Below, piece by piece: positions 27,013 through 34,749 of a DNA stretch of 64,000 nucleotides; positions within the stretch are counted from its first letter, which is position 1; the number at the start of each line of letters is the position of its first letter. This DNA is from JBGPRB01 sp964422155 (GTDB lineage Bacteria; Chloroflexota; Dehalococcoidia; Dehalococcoidales; RBG-16-60-22): contig CAYQZZ010000001.1 of NCBI GenBank assembly GCA_964422155.1, positions 37,478 through 101,477 on the forward strand, read 5' to 3'. The position numbers and the translations under genes were made by a program. The notes beneath the pieces were generated by a model. The model did not search any database and was not told the origin of the DNA. It saw only the letters and a program-made list of their open reading frames with translations.

Positions 27013-27153
27013 TCGTTTAGCAAAACGCTCATGGTGAGACTTCGGCGTGAGCTCGGTCGAACGCTTGTCGAACCATGAGGATGTAATTAACTCCGCCCTT
27101 CGACAGGCTCAGGGCGAGCGGGGAAATTCAAAATTTTTAGGGTTGCTAAACGA
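27013..27153. mobile_element. MITE-like element with 11-base terminal inverted repeats
   Basis: TCGTTTAGCAA at 27013-27023 is matched by its exact complement TTGCTAAACGA at 27143-27153, defining a 141-base AT/GC-mixed element with no coding capacity and several internal palindromic segments (CGAACGCTTGTCGAACC, CTTCGACAGGCTCAGGGC). This fits a non-autonomous transposable element. No obvious target-site duplication was found. Confidence 0.6.
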
Positions 27154-27201
27154 ACTCTGGTTTGAGTAAATACTTTCCAGGCTTCTAATTGAAAATCGGC
27201 C

Positions 27202-28107
27202 TTATTTCCTCAGGTTGCATTCGACAATACAGTCCTTGCACTCTTCGGCACAGGGCTCGATGTGAATAGTCACGTTGGCGTTTCGTAGCGATGACTGGAT
27301 ATCCTGCTGGAGGTGGTGACAGAAATCGTGTGCTTCGCTGATATCGGCGTTTTTCCGCATGATAACATGGAGGTCGATAAAGCGTTGCGCCCCGGCCCTG
27401 CGGGTACGCAGCTTGTGATACCCCACTACCTTAGCGGGATGTTCTTCAATGCGGGATATGATAGCTTTTTCTTCGGATTCGGGCAGTTTGATGTCTATCA
27501 GTCCCCCGAAAGATTTTTTAATGATATCATAAGCCGCTTTAATAATAAGCAGGGCCACCAGAATGGCTATGATTGGGTCAAGAGTGTTAAGACCGGTAAT
27601 TCGTACGACGATAAGGCCCAGTAAAACGCCGGTCATGGTCAGTACGTCTGTGGTCAGGTGACGAGCATCGGCTTCCAGCGCCACCGAATCCGTTTCCCGG
27701 GATACTTTTAACAGATATCTGGAGACAATGATGTTCGCCACTATTGATACGGCCATTATCCCGATGCCTACTTCAAGCAGCTCCAGGGTTTCCCCATTGA
27801 TGAGCCTGCGTATCGCTTCCTCGATGATGATACCGGCGGCGACGAATATCAGAATTCCTTCAACAACTCCGCTGATGTTCTCCACCTTACCGTGGCCGAA
27901 GGGATGTTGTCTGTCAGCGGGCCTGTCGGCAATCCTGACGCTGATGAAAGCGATAATGGCGGCGGCCAGGTCCATCAGGCTATGAATAGCCTCGGCGATA
28001 AGGCTTATGCTCCCGGTGATAATCCCGGCCACTAACTTGAGGAGAATAAGCAAGGTGTTTGAGAGAATAGATGTAAAAGCCGCTTTAGATTTTCTGGTAA
28101 ACTTCAT
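27202..28107 (-). CDS. Cation diffusion facilitator (CDF) metal/proton antiporter
   Basis: A 301-residue CDF transporter with about six membrane helices and a C-terminal cytosolic domain. Metal-site motifs are IHSLMD in helix 2 and RHLTTD in helix 5, the usual HxxxD pairs. The C-terminal tail holds several cysteines (CAEECKDCIVEC), which may bind metal. CDF proteins export Zn, Fe, Mn, Co or Ni in exchange for protons. The gene is preceded by a strong promoter and a leader RNA with a terminator (28140-28235), so expression is probably attenuated in response to a signal. Confidence 0.92.
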   Translation of the reverse strand: MKFTRKSKAAFTSILSNTLLILLKLVAGIITGSISLIAEAIHSLMDLAAAIIAFISVRIADRPADRQHPFGHGKVENISGVVEGILIFVAAGIIIEEAIRRLINGETLELLEVGIGIMAVSIVANIIVSRYLLKVSRETDSVALEADARHLTTDVLTMTGVLLGLIVVRITGLNTLDPIIAILVALLIIKAAYDIIKKSFGGLIDIKLPESEEKAIISRIEEHPAKVVGYHKLRTRRAGAQRFIDLHVIMRKNADISEAHDFCHHLQQDIQSSLRNANVTIHIEPCAEECKDCIVECNLRK

Positions 28108-28135
28108 GTTTCTATCTTTTTATCTAATCCCCTGA

Positions 28136-28235
28136 AAATAAAAAAATCCGTGAGACCTGCTGGTCCCACGGATTTAAACCGCTGCAATTATAGCCCAGCC
28201 CCACCCCGATAAATCGGGGTCGCCTGCTCCAGGAT
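28136..28235 (-). ncRNA. Structured leader RNA with intrinsic terminator upstream of CDF gene (candidate riboswitch/attenuator)
   Basis: From the predicted transcription start near 28235 the minus-strand RNA contains a perfect hairpin CCCCGAT-TT-ATCGGGG, a G-rich middle (GGGGCTGGGC, GCAGCGG) and then an 11-base-pair stem TCCGTGGGACC/GGTCTCACGGA with loop AGCA, followed by TTTTTTTATTTT, a textbook intrinsic terminator. It ends about 30 bases before the CDF start codon. The arrangement fits a metal-sensing riboswitch or attenuator. I could not match it to the NiCo or yybP-ykoY consensus by eye. A free small RNA is the alternative. Confidence 0.6.
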
Positions 28236-28241
28236 GCATAC

Positions 28242-28271
28242 ATTATACCACGAATAGTGATGTCATGTCAA
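28242..28271 (-). promoter_or_regulatory. Consensus sigma-70 promoter for CDF leader
   Basis: On the minus strand TTGACA (28271-28266) and TATAAT (28247-28242) match the consensus at all twelve positions with an 18-base spacer. It points at the leader RNA and the CDF gene. Confidence 0.75.
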
Positions 28272-28447
28272 TTATGTTCCCGGTTTCCTGCAGTTATTAA
28301 AAACCGGCTGGTGCTTCAAACTAGATTCAATTGTTTAATAATATTATAATAGTTATGGAGTATCCTTAATTTAAGCACAAACCACTGGATGTAGTTCAGT
28401 ATAACAAACAGGAACGCGTAATAATAGCTTAAATTTTAGAAGGTAGA

Positions 28448-30121
28448 ATGAAGAAGTTTCTGCAAGAGGTATTCACATATTTCTGGATTCCTTTAATAAT
28501 GGGGCTTGTTTCTTACATTTTTTTCCAGCTGCGCGATGTTTTGCTGGGAATAATAACTCTAGTTGCTTTAAGTGCAGTCTATACCATACTGCGACTCTAT
28601 TTCATGCACAAGAAATGGTGGCTGCTTATCATCCTGCTGGTTGTCGTTCTCGGCTCAATAGGTTACTTTGTAGTCAGGGCACCGGCGATAAACCTTTCCA
28701 TCAACGGTCAGAGAGCAACGGGCACAGGTGTCAGCTTTGCCCAAGGTTCGGTATCGGTGAGCCCTGCCCCTGAAACCAATGGCAAATATACTAAAAATAC
28801 TATAGTCACCCTCACCGCCAGTCCAGCCTCAGGCTACGATTGGAAAAGCTGGTCAGACACCGATGGTAATACGTCCAATCCTACCATGGTAACGATGAGC
28901 GGGGATAAACAGGTTAAAGCGAATTTTGAGCCACGTTTCTCGCTTATCATCAATAATCAGCTGGTTATCGGCTCCTTCGTGAGCTTTACCGAAGGCTCGG
29001 TGTCAATCAACCCCGCTCCCGCCGGCGACGGTAAATATACGAGCGGTACCGAAGTTATCCTCACCGCCCGTTCGGATTCAGGCTACGACTGGAAGGGCTG
29101 GTCAGGTACCGGCAGCGACATGTCTAATCCGACCATGGTCACCATGAGTGGTAGCAACAAGAACGTAACGGTTACCTTCGAGCCACGCTTCTCCCTCATG
29201 GTCAGCGACCAGCTGGTTATCGGCCCGACTGTAAGCTTTACGGAAGGCTCGGTGTCAGTGAGCCCTGCTCCCGGAGATGACAGTAAATATGCGTACGGCA
29301 CCAGAGTCACGCTTACCGCCACTCCGACCCCGGGTTACGGCTGGAAAAACTGGACCGGTACCGGCAAAGATACATCCAATCCTGCCACGATAACAATAAG
29401 CAGTGATAAACATGTAGCGGTGACCTTTGAATTGCGTTTCTTATTGACTATCAACAATCAGGCGATAGTAGGTTCAAGCAAGGACTTCACGGGAGGTTCG
29501 GTGTCTGTGAATCCCGCTCCTGGGACCGACGGCAGGTATACCAGGGATACCATCACCATGCTCACTGCCAGCCCGGCTTCGGGCTATCGTTTCGACCGCT
29601 GGAGCGGCGATGTCTCGGATAAAGTTACCTCCGTGTCCATCACGATGAATGCCAACAAGAGCATCAATGCCAATTTCATCAAGGTCTATAACCTGACCAC
29701 GGCCACGAATCCGACAGGAGGCGGCTCTGTTTCTCCCGGCAGCGGCGCTTACGATGAGGGTGCCAGCGTTGTCCTGACGGCTACACCGGCTTCGGGCTAC
29801 CGCTTCGGCCAGTGGAGCGGCGATGTCTCGGATAGAGTTACCCCGGTTACCGTCGCTATAAATACCGATAAGAGCGTCACCGCCAATTTCATTAAGGTTT
29901 ATACCCTGACGACCTCGGTGAGTCCCGCAGAAGGCGGCTCTGTTTCTCCCGGCAGCGGCACCTACGATGAGGGCACCAGCGTTATCCTTAACGCCATCCC
30001 GGCTACAGGCTATGTTTTCGACCACTGGAGTGGCGATGTTTCCGACAATATCACACCTGCTAACATCATCATGAACTCCGGCAAGAGCGTCACCGCCGTT
30101 TTTGTCAGTACTTCACCCTGA
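28448..30121 (+). CDS. Membrane-anchored protein with InlB B-type beta repeats
   Basis: A 557-residue protein. The first 75 residues hold about three hydrophobic segments (for example WWLLIILLVVVLGSIGYFVV). The rest is six repeats of about 70-80 residues in the style of the divergent InlB B-repeat, each ending in a G-Y/x-W-S-G or KSWS/GWSG turn followed by a beta strand such as KSVTANF. Repeats 1-4 are longer (SVSVSPAP...KYT) and 5-6 shorter (GGSVSPGSG.YDEG), suggesting two rounds of duplication. It should sit in the cytoplasmic membrane with a repeat stalk outside. Binding or structural roles are likely, and no enzymatic domain is seen. Confidence 0.85.
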   Translation: MKKFLQEVFTYFWIPLIMGLVSYIFFQLRDVLLGIITLVALSAVYTILRLYFMHKKWWLLIILLVVVLGSIGYFVVRAPAINLSINGQRATGTGVSFAQGSVSVSPAPETNGKYTKNTIVTLTASPASGYDWKSWSDTDGNTSNPTMVTMSGDKQVKANFEPRFSLIINNQLVIGSFVSFTEGSVSINPAPAGDGKYTSGTEVILTARSDSGYDWKGWSGTGSDMSNPTMVTMSGSNKNVTVTFEPRFSLMVSDQLVIGPTVSFTEGSVSVSPAPGDDSKYAYGTRVTLTATPTPGYGWKNWTGTGKDTSNPATITISSDKHVAVTFELRFLLTINNQAIVGSSKDFTGGSVSVNPAPGTDGRYTRDTITMLTASPASGYRFDRWSGDVSDKVTSVSITMNANKSINANFIKVYNLTTATNPTGGGSVSPGSGAYDEGASVVLTATPASGYRFGQWSGDVSDRVTPVTVAINTDKSVTANFIKVYTLTTSVSPAEGGSVSPGSGTYDEGTSVILNAIPATGYVFDHWSGDVSDNITPANIIMNSGKSVTAVFVSTSP

Positions 30122-30350
30122 CCGGTGGCTTACCCCATAATAGTTACCGCTTGTAAAGTTAGCCGGGGGAAAATAGGCAGAACTTTTTAGGTGAGTTTTC
30201 GACCTTATTTTATGATTGTTTCCTGAACGCTTCTTGGCTCTAGCGACCTATCTGAATAGAGTAATATTAACATGTTATACTATTAGCGATTAGGCTAGTT
30301 TATTACCAGGTTCGGCGATTTATGATAATTCGTTTGAGGTGTTCTTTACG

Positions 30351-31067
30351 GTGAGACGGTTTGCTCGAATTCTGGTTTACACGATATCAATGTATATGGT
30401 AACACACCTCATAGTATTATTTTACCTGTTTCCGGTTGGTACTGTTCGCATCATTATTAACCCTGAAAACGGCTATCATATTAAAAAAAGTATTACCGAA
30501 TTATTATTTACAATTATCGGTAAACGGCTTAAAGTACTTGGGTTGGAGAATATCGATCCGGGGAAGAATTACCTTATTGTTGCCAACTATCCTGGGTCCT
30601 ACGCTGGTTTTGCTTTAATGAATGTGTTCCCTGAAGCTTCAATATTGGTGCATTCATTTCTTTTGCGAGTGCCCGTAGTAGGATTCCTTTTGAAATCTAC
30701 CGGGGCAACATTTGTTCAGCAGAAAAGATTCGGAAGGACCAAACGAGCGATAGACGAGACGCTGAAACAGATGGAAAATAAAAGCGTCATAATCCTTCCG
30801 GAAGGAGGACGTTCTCCAGATGGATCGATTCGTACGTTTAGGCGCGGGTTTATCTATATTTTAAGACACAGCTCAATGGCTTTATTACCGGTCACGCTGA
30901 GAGGTTTCTATAGTTTAAAGCCGATGAAGCGGCCATATCTGGACCCTGACTCAGATTTAGAAGTCGTAGTACATAAACCCGTCAGCCGTTCTGTCATAGA
31001 TAGTCTGAACAATGAAGTGCTGCTTCAGTTGACCAAAGACACAATCGAGGAAGCTTACAAACCTTAG
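30351..31067 (+). CDS. PlsC/LPLAT-like acyltransferase-fold protein lacking the catalytic His-Asp motif
   Basis: About 238 residues with an N-terminal membrane segment and an LPLAT fold. The later acyltransferase blocks are clear: RVPVVGFLLKSTGATFVQQ and the substrate-binding ILPEGGRSPDG. The catalytic block, normally NHxSxxD, reads NYPGSYAG, with Tyr80 in place of His and Gly in place of Asp. Glycerolipid acylation by the usual charge-relay mechanism would therefore be lost. The start is uncertain: GTG 30351 has GAGG about eleven bases upstream, and GTG 30339 is also in frame. It may be a regulatory or binding paralogue. Confidence 0.8.
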   Translation: MRRFARILVYTISMYMVTHLIVLFYLFPVGTVRIIINPENGYHIKKSITELLFTIIGKRLKVLGLENIDPGKNYLIVANYPGSYAGFALMNVFPEASILVHSFLLRVPVVGFLLKSTGATFVQQKRFGRTKRAIDETLKQMENKSVIILPEGGRSPDGSIRTFRRGFIYILRHSSMALLPVTLRGFYSLKPMKRPYLDPDSDLEVVVHKPVSRSVIDSLNNEVLLQLTKDTIEEAYKP

Positions 31068-31140
31068 TTGGGAAATAGAAACCTATGTGTTAATTCAAGG
31101 GTTTAGGTTCTACCCATTGGAAACTAGGTCGTTCTATTTG

Positions 31141-31159
31141 AAGTTAACTGGAGCCGGGG
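31141..31159 (+). repeat. Partial copy of the tRNA-Ala 3-prime end (possible att remnant)
   Basis: AAGTTAACTGGAGCCGGGG matches 18 of 19 bases of 32358-32376, which covers the 3-prime end of tRNA-Ala and its flank. The two direct copies bracket the 1.2 kb segment with the alpha/alpha-toroid gene. Such duplications are left by integration into tRNA genes, but no integrase is present. Confidence 0.45.
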
Positions 31160-31242
31160 TATCAATAGGTAGTACTTTCGCAATGGTATTTTCACTTCAC
31201 ATCTAATAGAATAGGAATGAGCAAGGAGACTGCTGAATAGCC

Positions 31243-32349
31243 GTGGCCAATTGGAAAGAAAAACTTAACGGTGATCCTATACCCTGGTTGCTGGAACCCG
31301 ACGAGTACCAGCCAGCCATCCGCTATTATACTTTGCGTGATATCCTCTGCCGGGACGAGAACGATAAAGAAGTCAAAGCTGCCAAAGCGGCTATCATGAC
31401 AAGCGGACCGGTGCCGGTGATCCTGGCGGCGCAGCATCCGGAGGGATATTGGGGGAAGCGACCCAGGTACACCGGGACGCTGCCGGCTCTTGTTTACATG
31501 GCGCAGTTTGGTGCGGACGGGGCTGACCCGCGCATTCGCGCCGGCTGCGAGATTCTGCTCTCCCGGTATATCGCCAGCAATGGTGCCCCCCTGGGTGGTC
31601 TGTCGTTGAAAGGCACGCCTTCCGGTTACAACTATTGCATAGCGAGTATAATGGGGGCGGCTTTGATAGACTTCGGCTGGCTTAACGACCAACGCTTGCA
31701 GACAGCAATGGAATGGTTGGCGCAGAATATTACCGGAGAAGGAGCGGCTGATTCTTCGAACAGCGACGCAAACAGACGTCAGGATAAATCCGGGAAAGCT
31801 CCTCCGTTCGTCTGTTCCAGCCGCAATGCTAATCTGCCATGCGCCTGGGGAGCAATCAACGCGATGATCGCCTTGATAAAAGTACCACCGGCGCAGCGGA
31901 CCAAGAATATGCAGGAGGCCATCAAACTGGGTGTGGACTTTCTCTTGAGCCACGACCCGGCAGTCGCCGATTACCCCTTTGGCAGAGGGAATAAGCCTAG
32001 CTCCAACTGGTTCAAGTTCGATTACCCCCTCCACGGAGCCGATGTACTTCAGAACCTGGAGGTCCTGGCAGCGCTGGGGCAAGCCGAGAATTCTAAGTTG
32101 GCCAACGCGTTAAATCTGGTCATTAGTAAGCAAAACCAACAAGGACGCTGGCTGCTGGAACGTACCTACAAGGAGTTGGCGGACACACAAGAAAAGAAAG
32201 TCTTTTATTGGTACCAGAACTCCCTGAGACTTTATATAACCTACAAGGAGTTGGCGGACATACAAGAAAAGAAAGGGCAACCCAGCAAGTGGGTCACCCT
32301 GAGAGCTTTGCGTGTTCTGAAAGCGGCTTATCCAGAAGAACAAATTTAA
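31243..32349 (+). CDS. Alpha/alpha-toroid protein, prenyltransferase/squalene-cyclase-repeat-like
   Basis: A 368-residue protein with repeated QHPEGYWG, QNQQGRWLLE and ALPALVYMAQFG-like elements, typical of the alpha/alpha-toroid repeats shared by terpene cyclases and prenyltransferases. No DxDD or DCTAE catalytic motif is visible, so a cyclase function is doubtful. GTG 31243 has AAGGAG 14 bases upstream. Near the C-terminus a 36-base segment (32164-32199) is repeated 75 bases later (32239-32274) with one mismatch. This duplicates TYKELADxQEKK in frame and inserts 25 residues relative to what looks like the ancestral end. The gene is bracketed by the tRNA-Ala-derived direct repeat. Confidence 0.72.
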   Translation: MANWKEKLNGDPIPWLLEPDEYQPAIRYYTLRDILCRDENDKEVKAAKAAIMTSGPVPVILAAQHPEGYWGKRPRYTGTLPALVYMAQFGADGADPRIRAGCEILLSRYIASNGAPLGGLSLKGTPSGYNYCIASIMGAALIDFGWLNDQRLQTAMEWLAQNITGEGAADSSNSDANRRQDKSGKAPPFVCSSRNANLPCAWGAINAMIALIKVPPAQRTKNMQEAIKLGVDFLLSHDPAVADYPFGRGNKPSSNWFKFDYPLHGADVLQNLEVLAALGQAENSKLANALNLVISKQNQQGRWLLERTYKELADTQEKKVFYWYQNSLRLYITYKELADIQEKKGQPSKWVTLRALRVLKAAYPEEQI

Positions 32350-32365
32350 ATATACGGAAGCTAAC

Positions 32366-32438
32366 TGGAGCCGGGGGGATTCGAACCCCCTACCTCCGCG
32401 ATGCGAACGCGGCGTTCTCCCGAGTGAACTACGGCCCC
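32366..32438 (-). tRNA. tRNA-Ala (anticodon CGC)
   Basis: The minus-strand cloverleaf has acceptor GGGGCCG/CGGCTCC with the G3:U70 pair that identifies alanine tRNA, anticodon stem CCGCG/CGCGG around TTCGCAT (anticodon CGC) and T arm GGGGG-TTCGAAT-CCCCC. The discriminator is A, and CCA is not encoded. It overlaps the direct repeat shared with 31141-31159. Confidence 0.95.
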
Positions 32439-32469
32439 GTGGCAACAAGACTATTATAGCATACCCGGG

Positions 32470-33279
32470 CTAGCGTTCGACGCGTTTTATCTGGTAGCGC
32501 AGCTTGCCGGCCGGTGCCGTTATCTCGACTATATCGCCATCACGCTTTCCGAGGAGCGCCTTTCCCAGCGGCGAGGCTATGGAGATTTTACCCCTGGCAG
32601 CGTCTACCTCCCGCGGGTCGACTATCATATAGCGGAGTTCCTCGCCTGAAGCCAGGTCATGGAGGACGATATTATCACCCACGCTCGATTTGAGGGCGGG
32701 CTCTTTCTTCTCCTCGAGGATGGTCGCTGCTTTCAGCGTTTTCTCTAGCTCTTTAATCCTGCCTTCCACGTGCCCGCGTTCTTCTCTGGCAGCGTCCAGC
32801 GGCGCATTTTCCCGGAAATCTTTATCGGCAGCGGCGCGTTGTATTTCCACAACGAGTCCCCGACTCCTTTTCTTGAGGTTGTCCAGCTCCGTGACAAGTT
32901 CATCATATTTCTGCTGTGTCAGAGAAACGGCCTCCGGCAAATTACGACCGGTGGCAATAGACGTACCGGTCTTGGACTTCCTGGTTTTCAGGTGGGTAGC
33001 CAGATTGGTCTGGCTCCACCCGGCCTTCTTGGCGTAGGCGAGAAAAGCGCGTAAAATTTCAAACTTTCTGATATAGTCGGTATCCGACACATTTAGTTGC
33101 TCAGCGTAGCCGGCGATTGCGGGGCCGGCCAACCTGGAGAATGAACTCTCCCAACCATACCAGCGAGCGAATCTATATACCTCCGGCTGGCTGGCGTCTC
33201 TGTCTTTTGAGGATAGTTTCGCCAGGTATAGCGTGGCAGCCTCGCCCAGGCTGGGAACATGTCCGTTACTGCTTACCAT
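32470..33279 (-). CDS. GreA/GreB-type transcript cleavage factor with N-terminal recombinase-like domain
   Basis: A 269-residue protein. Residues 120-195 form the GreA coiled coil with the acidic tip DFRENAPLDAARE (Asp154 and Glu157 match the Mg2+-coordinating residues that rescue backtracked RNA polymerase), and residues 200-269 form the FKBP-like domain (GDNIVLHDLASGEELRYMI to LRYQIKRV). Ordinary GreA is about 158 residues. The extra N-terminal 110 residues (GEAATLYLAKLSSK to ILRAFLAYAKKAGWS) resemble the SAM-like core-binding domain of tyrosine recombinases. That domain may add DNA or polymerase contacts. Assignment of the extension is by pattern only. Confidence 0.83.
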   Translation of the reverse strand: MVSSNGHVPSLGEAATLYLAKLSSKDRDASQPEVYRFARWYGWESSFSRLAGPAIAGYAEQLNVSDTDYIRKFEILRAFLAYAKKAGWSQTNLATHLKTRKSKTGTSIATGRNLPEAVSLTQQKYDELVTELDNLKKRSRGLVVEIQRAAADKDFRENAPLDAAREERGHVEGRIKELEKTLKAATILEEKKEPALKSSVGDNIVLHDLASGEELRYMIVDPREVDAARGKISIASPLGKALLGKRDGDIVEITAPAGKLRYQIKRVER

Positions 33280-33326
33280 TTATCGCTCCCTGCAAATTTG
33301 CTGTTTTGTTCTAAACATTATCGGCA

Positions 33327-34511
33327 TTACCGGTCAATTCCGCCGGACCTGAAAGGCAATTTTATCACTTCCAAGGTTTTCGCTACCATCTGGTATTTTA
33401 ACAGCCTTATTATTGTGCGGCCGTGCCAGTCGAAGGAAAGGTCTTCCGCCTTGAGCAGGGCTTCGTCGATGCCGCCGGCTTTAATTATCTCGAAGATACG
33501 GTCGATTTGCCGGTCGCTCAACCGCTCGAATAGTTTGCGGGCCCAGTAACCTGTTCTGAGTTCCCGCCCCAGTTTCCGGCGCCACCCCCGTTCGTAACGC
33601 GCCAGTCTCCCGGAAGAAAGGTCGTCATCGGCCAGTGCTTGGTGCAGGGTGTCCGCCGCTATTTCGGCGCTCAGTAAGCCGTAGTAGATTCCACCGCCGG
33701 AAGTCGGCTTTACCTGCCCGGCGGCATCGCCGACCGCTATCATCCGTTCGCCATAGGTTCGGGTCGGCGGCTTCAGGGGGATGCCCCCGTAGCTCAGTTT
33801 CGCTTCGGCTGAGGTTATTTTACCCCGCTTGGCCAGGTGAGCCAGCCACTTTTTCAGGTAGAGCCCGGCGTCTTTTCGTGCCAGTAACCCGACTCTGGCC
33901 ATTGATGGCGCTATCGGCACGAGCCAGGCGAAGAAACCGGGTGCCATATCGCCGAAATAGACCTCCACTTCGTCAATTCCGGGGGTTTCTACTTCAGCCT
34001 GGGCGCCTGTGGTGAAGTCCTTAAATGTGCCCAGTCCCAGCCGCTCATTCAGTCCGGGGGAAAAGCCGCTGGCGATAACAACAGCTTTCGCCGGGATTTT
34101 AGACTCTTTACCCCGGCAGGATACCGTGGCGCTGGCAAGGTCGCTTTCGGTGATGATGTCAGTCACACGACTGTTAAAATTATATTCCGTTCCGGCGTGC
34201 TGTGCCCGCTCCGCCATGAATATGTCGAAAGCCGACCGGTCCAGCACGCATGCCTGGGGTTCTTTACGATATAAATGGAGGCCGTTTCCCGAGGGGGAAA
34301 AAAGTGCAGCGCTGTTTACTTTCCTGAGAATTACTTTATCATCGATTGAAAAGGTGTTGACGCATTCCTGACCGATGATGCCCGTGCAGCAGACCTTCTC
34401 GCCCACCCGCGACTTCTTCTCCAGCACCAGTACTTGGTGGCCTTTTTCCGCCAGACGACGGGCTACGTGGCTTCCCGCCGGTCCACCGCCGACAATTATC
34501 ACATCGTGCAT
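33327..34511 (-). CDS. FAD-dependent oxidoreductase, geranylgeranyl-reductase family
   Basis: A 394-residue flavoprotein. The dinucleotide motif VGGGPAGSHVARRLAEKG is near residue 7, the CCTGIIG cysteine segment typical of the GGR group is near 42, and the second FAD motif GDAAGQVKPTSGGGI is near 243, with the C-terminal LARYERGWRRKLG tail. Members reduce isoprenoid double bonds of lipids or quinones, or act as related reductases. A small membrane peptide ORF ends directly at its start codon (TGA-ATG), suggesting coupling. Confidence 0.88.
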   Translation of the reverse strand: MHDVIIVGGGPAGSHVARRLAEKGHQVLVLEKKSRVGEKVCCTGIIGQECVNTFSIDDKVILRKVNSAALFSPSGNGLHLYRKEPQACVLDRSAFDIFMAERAQHAGTEYNFNSRVTDIITESDLASATVSCRGKESKIPAKAVVIASGFSPGLNERLGLGTFKDFTTGAQAEVETPGIDEVEVYFGDMAPGFFAWLVPIAPSMARVGLLARKDAGLYLKKWLAHLAKRGKITSAEAKLSYGGIPLKPPTRTYGERMIAVGDAAGQVKPTSGGGIYYGLLSAEIAADTLHQALADDDLSSGRLARYERGWRRKLGRELRTGYWARKLFERLSDRQIDRIFEIIKAGGIDEALLKAEDLSFDWHGRTIIRLLKYQMVAKTLEVIKLPFRSGGIDR

Positions 34512-34631
34512 TCATTCTCCGTCCGGAGTCTCGGATTTGCGGGTTCTGAATCTCTTGAACAGGTAAATCCCCACAGGAATAACCGTCATAACGATAATGG
34601 TCAGCAAAGCATTAGTCCCGTTAATCCTCAT
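34512..34631 (-). CDS. Small single-pass membrane peptide (39 residues)
   Basis: ATG at 34631 opens a 39-residue frame starting MRINGTNALLTIIVMTVIPV, then GIYLFKRFRTRKSE and an acidic end. It has one hydrophobic helix followed by a basic stop-transfer segment. Its TGA abuts the ATG of the GGR-type flavoprotein, the pattern expected for translational coupling. The frame is open further upstream, so the start is uncertain and no clear ribosome site is seen. It could anchor or assist the flavoprotein at the membrane. Confidence 0.45.
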   Translation of the reverse strand: MRINGTNALLTIIVMTVIPVGIYLFKRFRTRKSETPDGE

Positions 34632-34749
34632 GCCCAGAACTGACCAAAATCCTTGCCATAATACTACTCTGTCTATTAAGCAACTGCAAGCACGGCCAGC
34701 ATAATGTTAGGAAGCCCTGAAAAGAGTTATAATTATTACAGGGACGGAT

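Noticed and set aside
28141..28175. Hairpin as a terminator for a plus-strand gene
   Set aside because: The T-run is on the minus-strand side and no plus-strand gene ends there. It fits a leader terminator for the minus-strand CDF gene.
28136..28235. Match to the NiCo riboswitch
   Set aside because: G-rich segments and the CDF context are suggestive, but I could not align the leader to the consensus junction by eye, so only a generic leader is called.
29474..30025. Open frame on the minus strand inside the repeat protein gene
   Set aside because: It mirrors the repeats of the plus-strand InlB-type protein and arises from their periodic composition.
31192..32082. Open frame of about 296 codons on the minus strand
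   Set aside because: It is antisense to the toroid gene 31243-32349, which has repeat structure and a ribosome site. The antisense product has no recognisable motifs.
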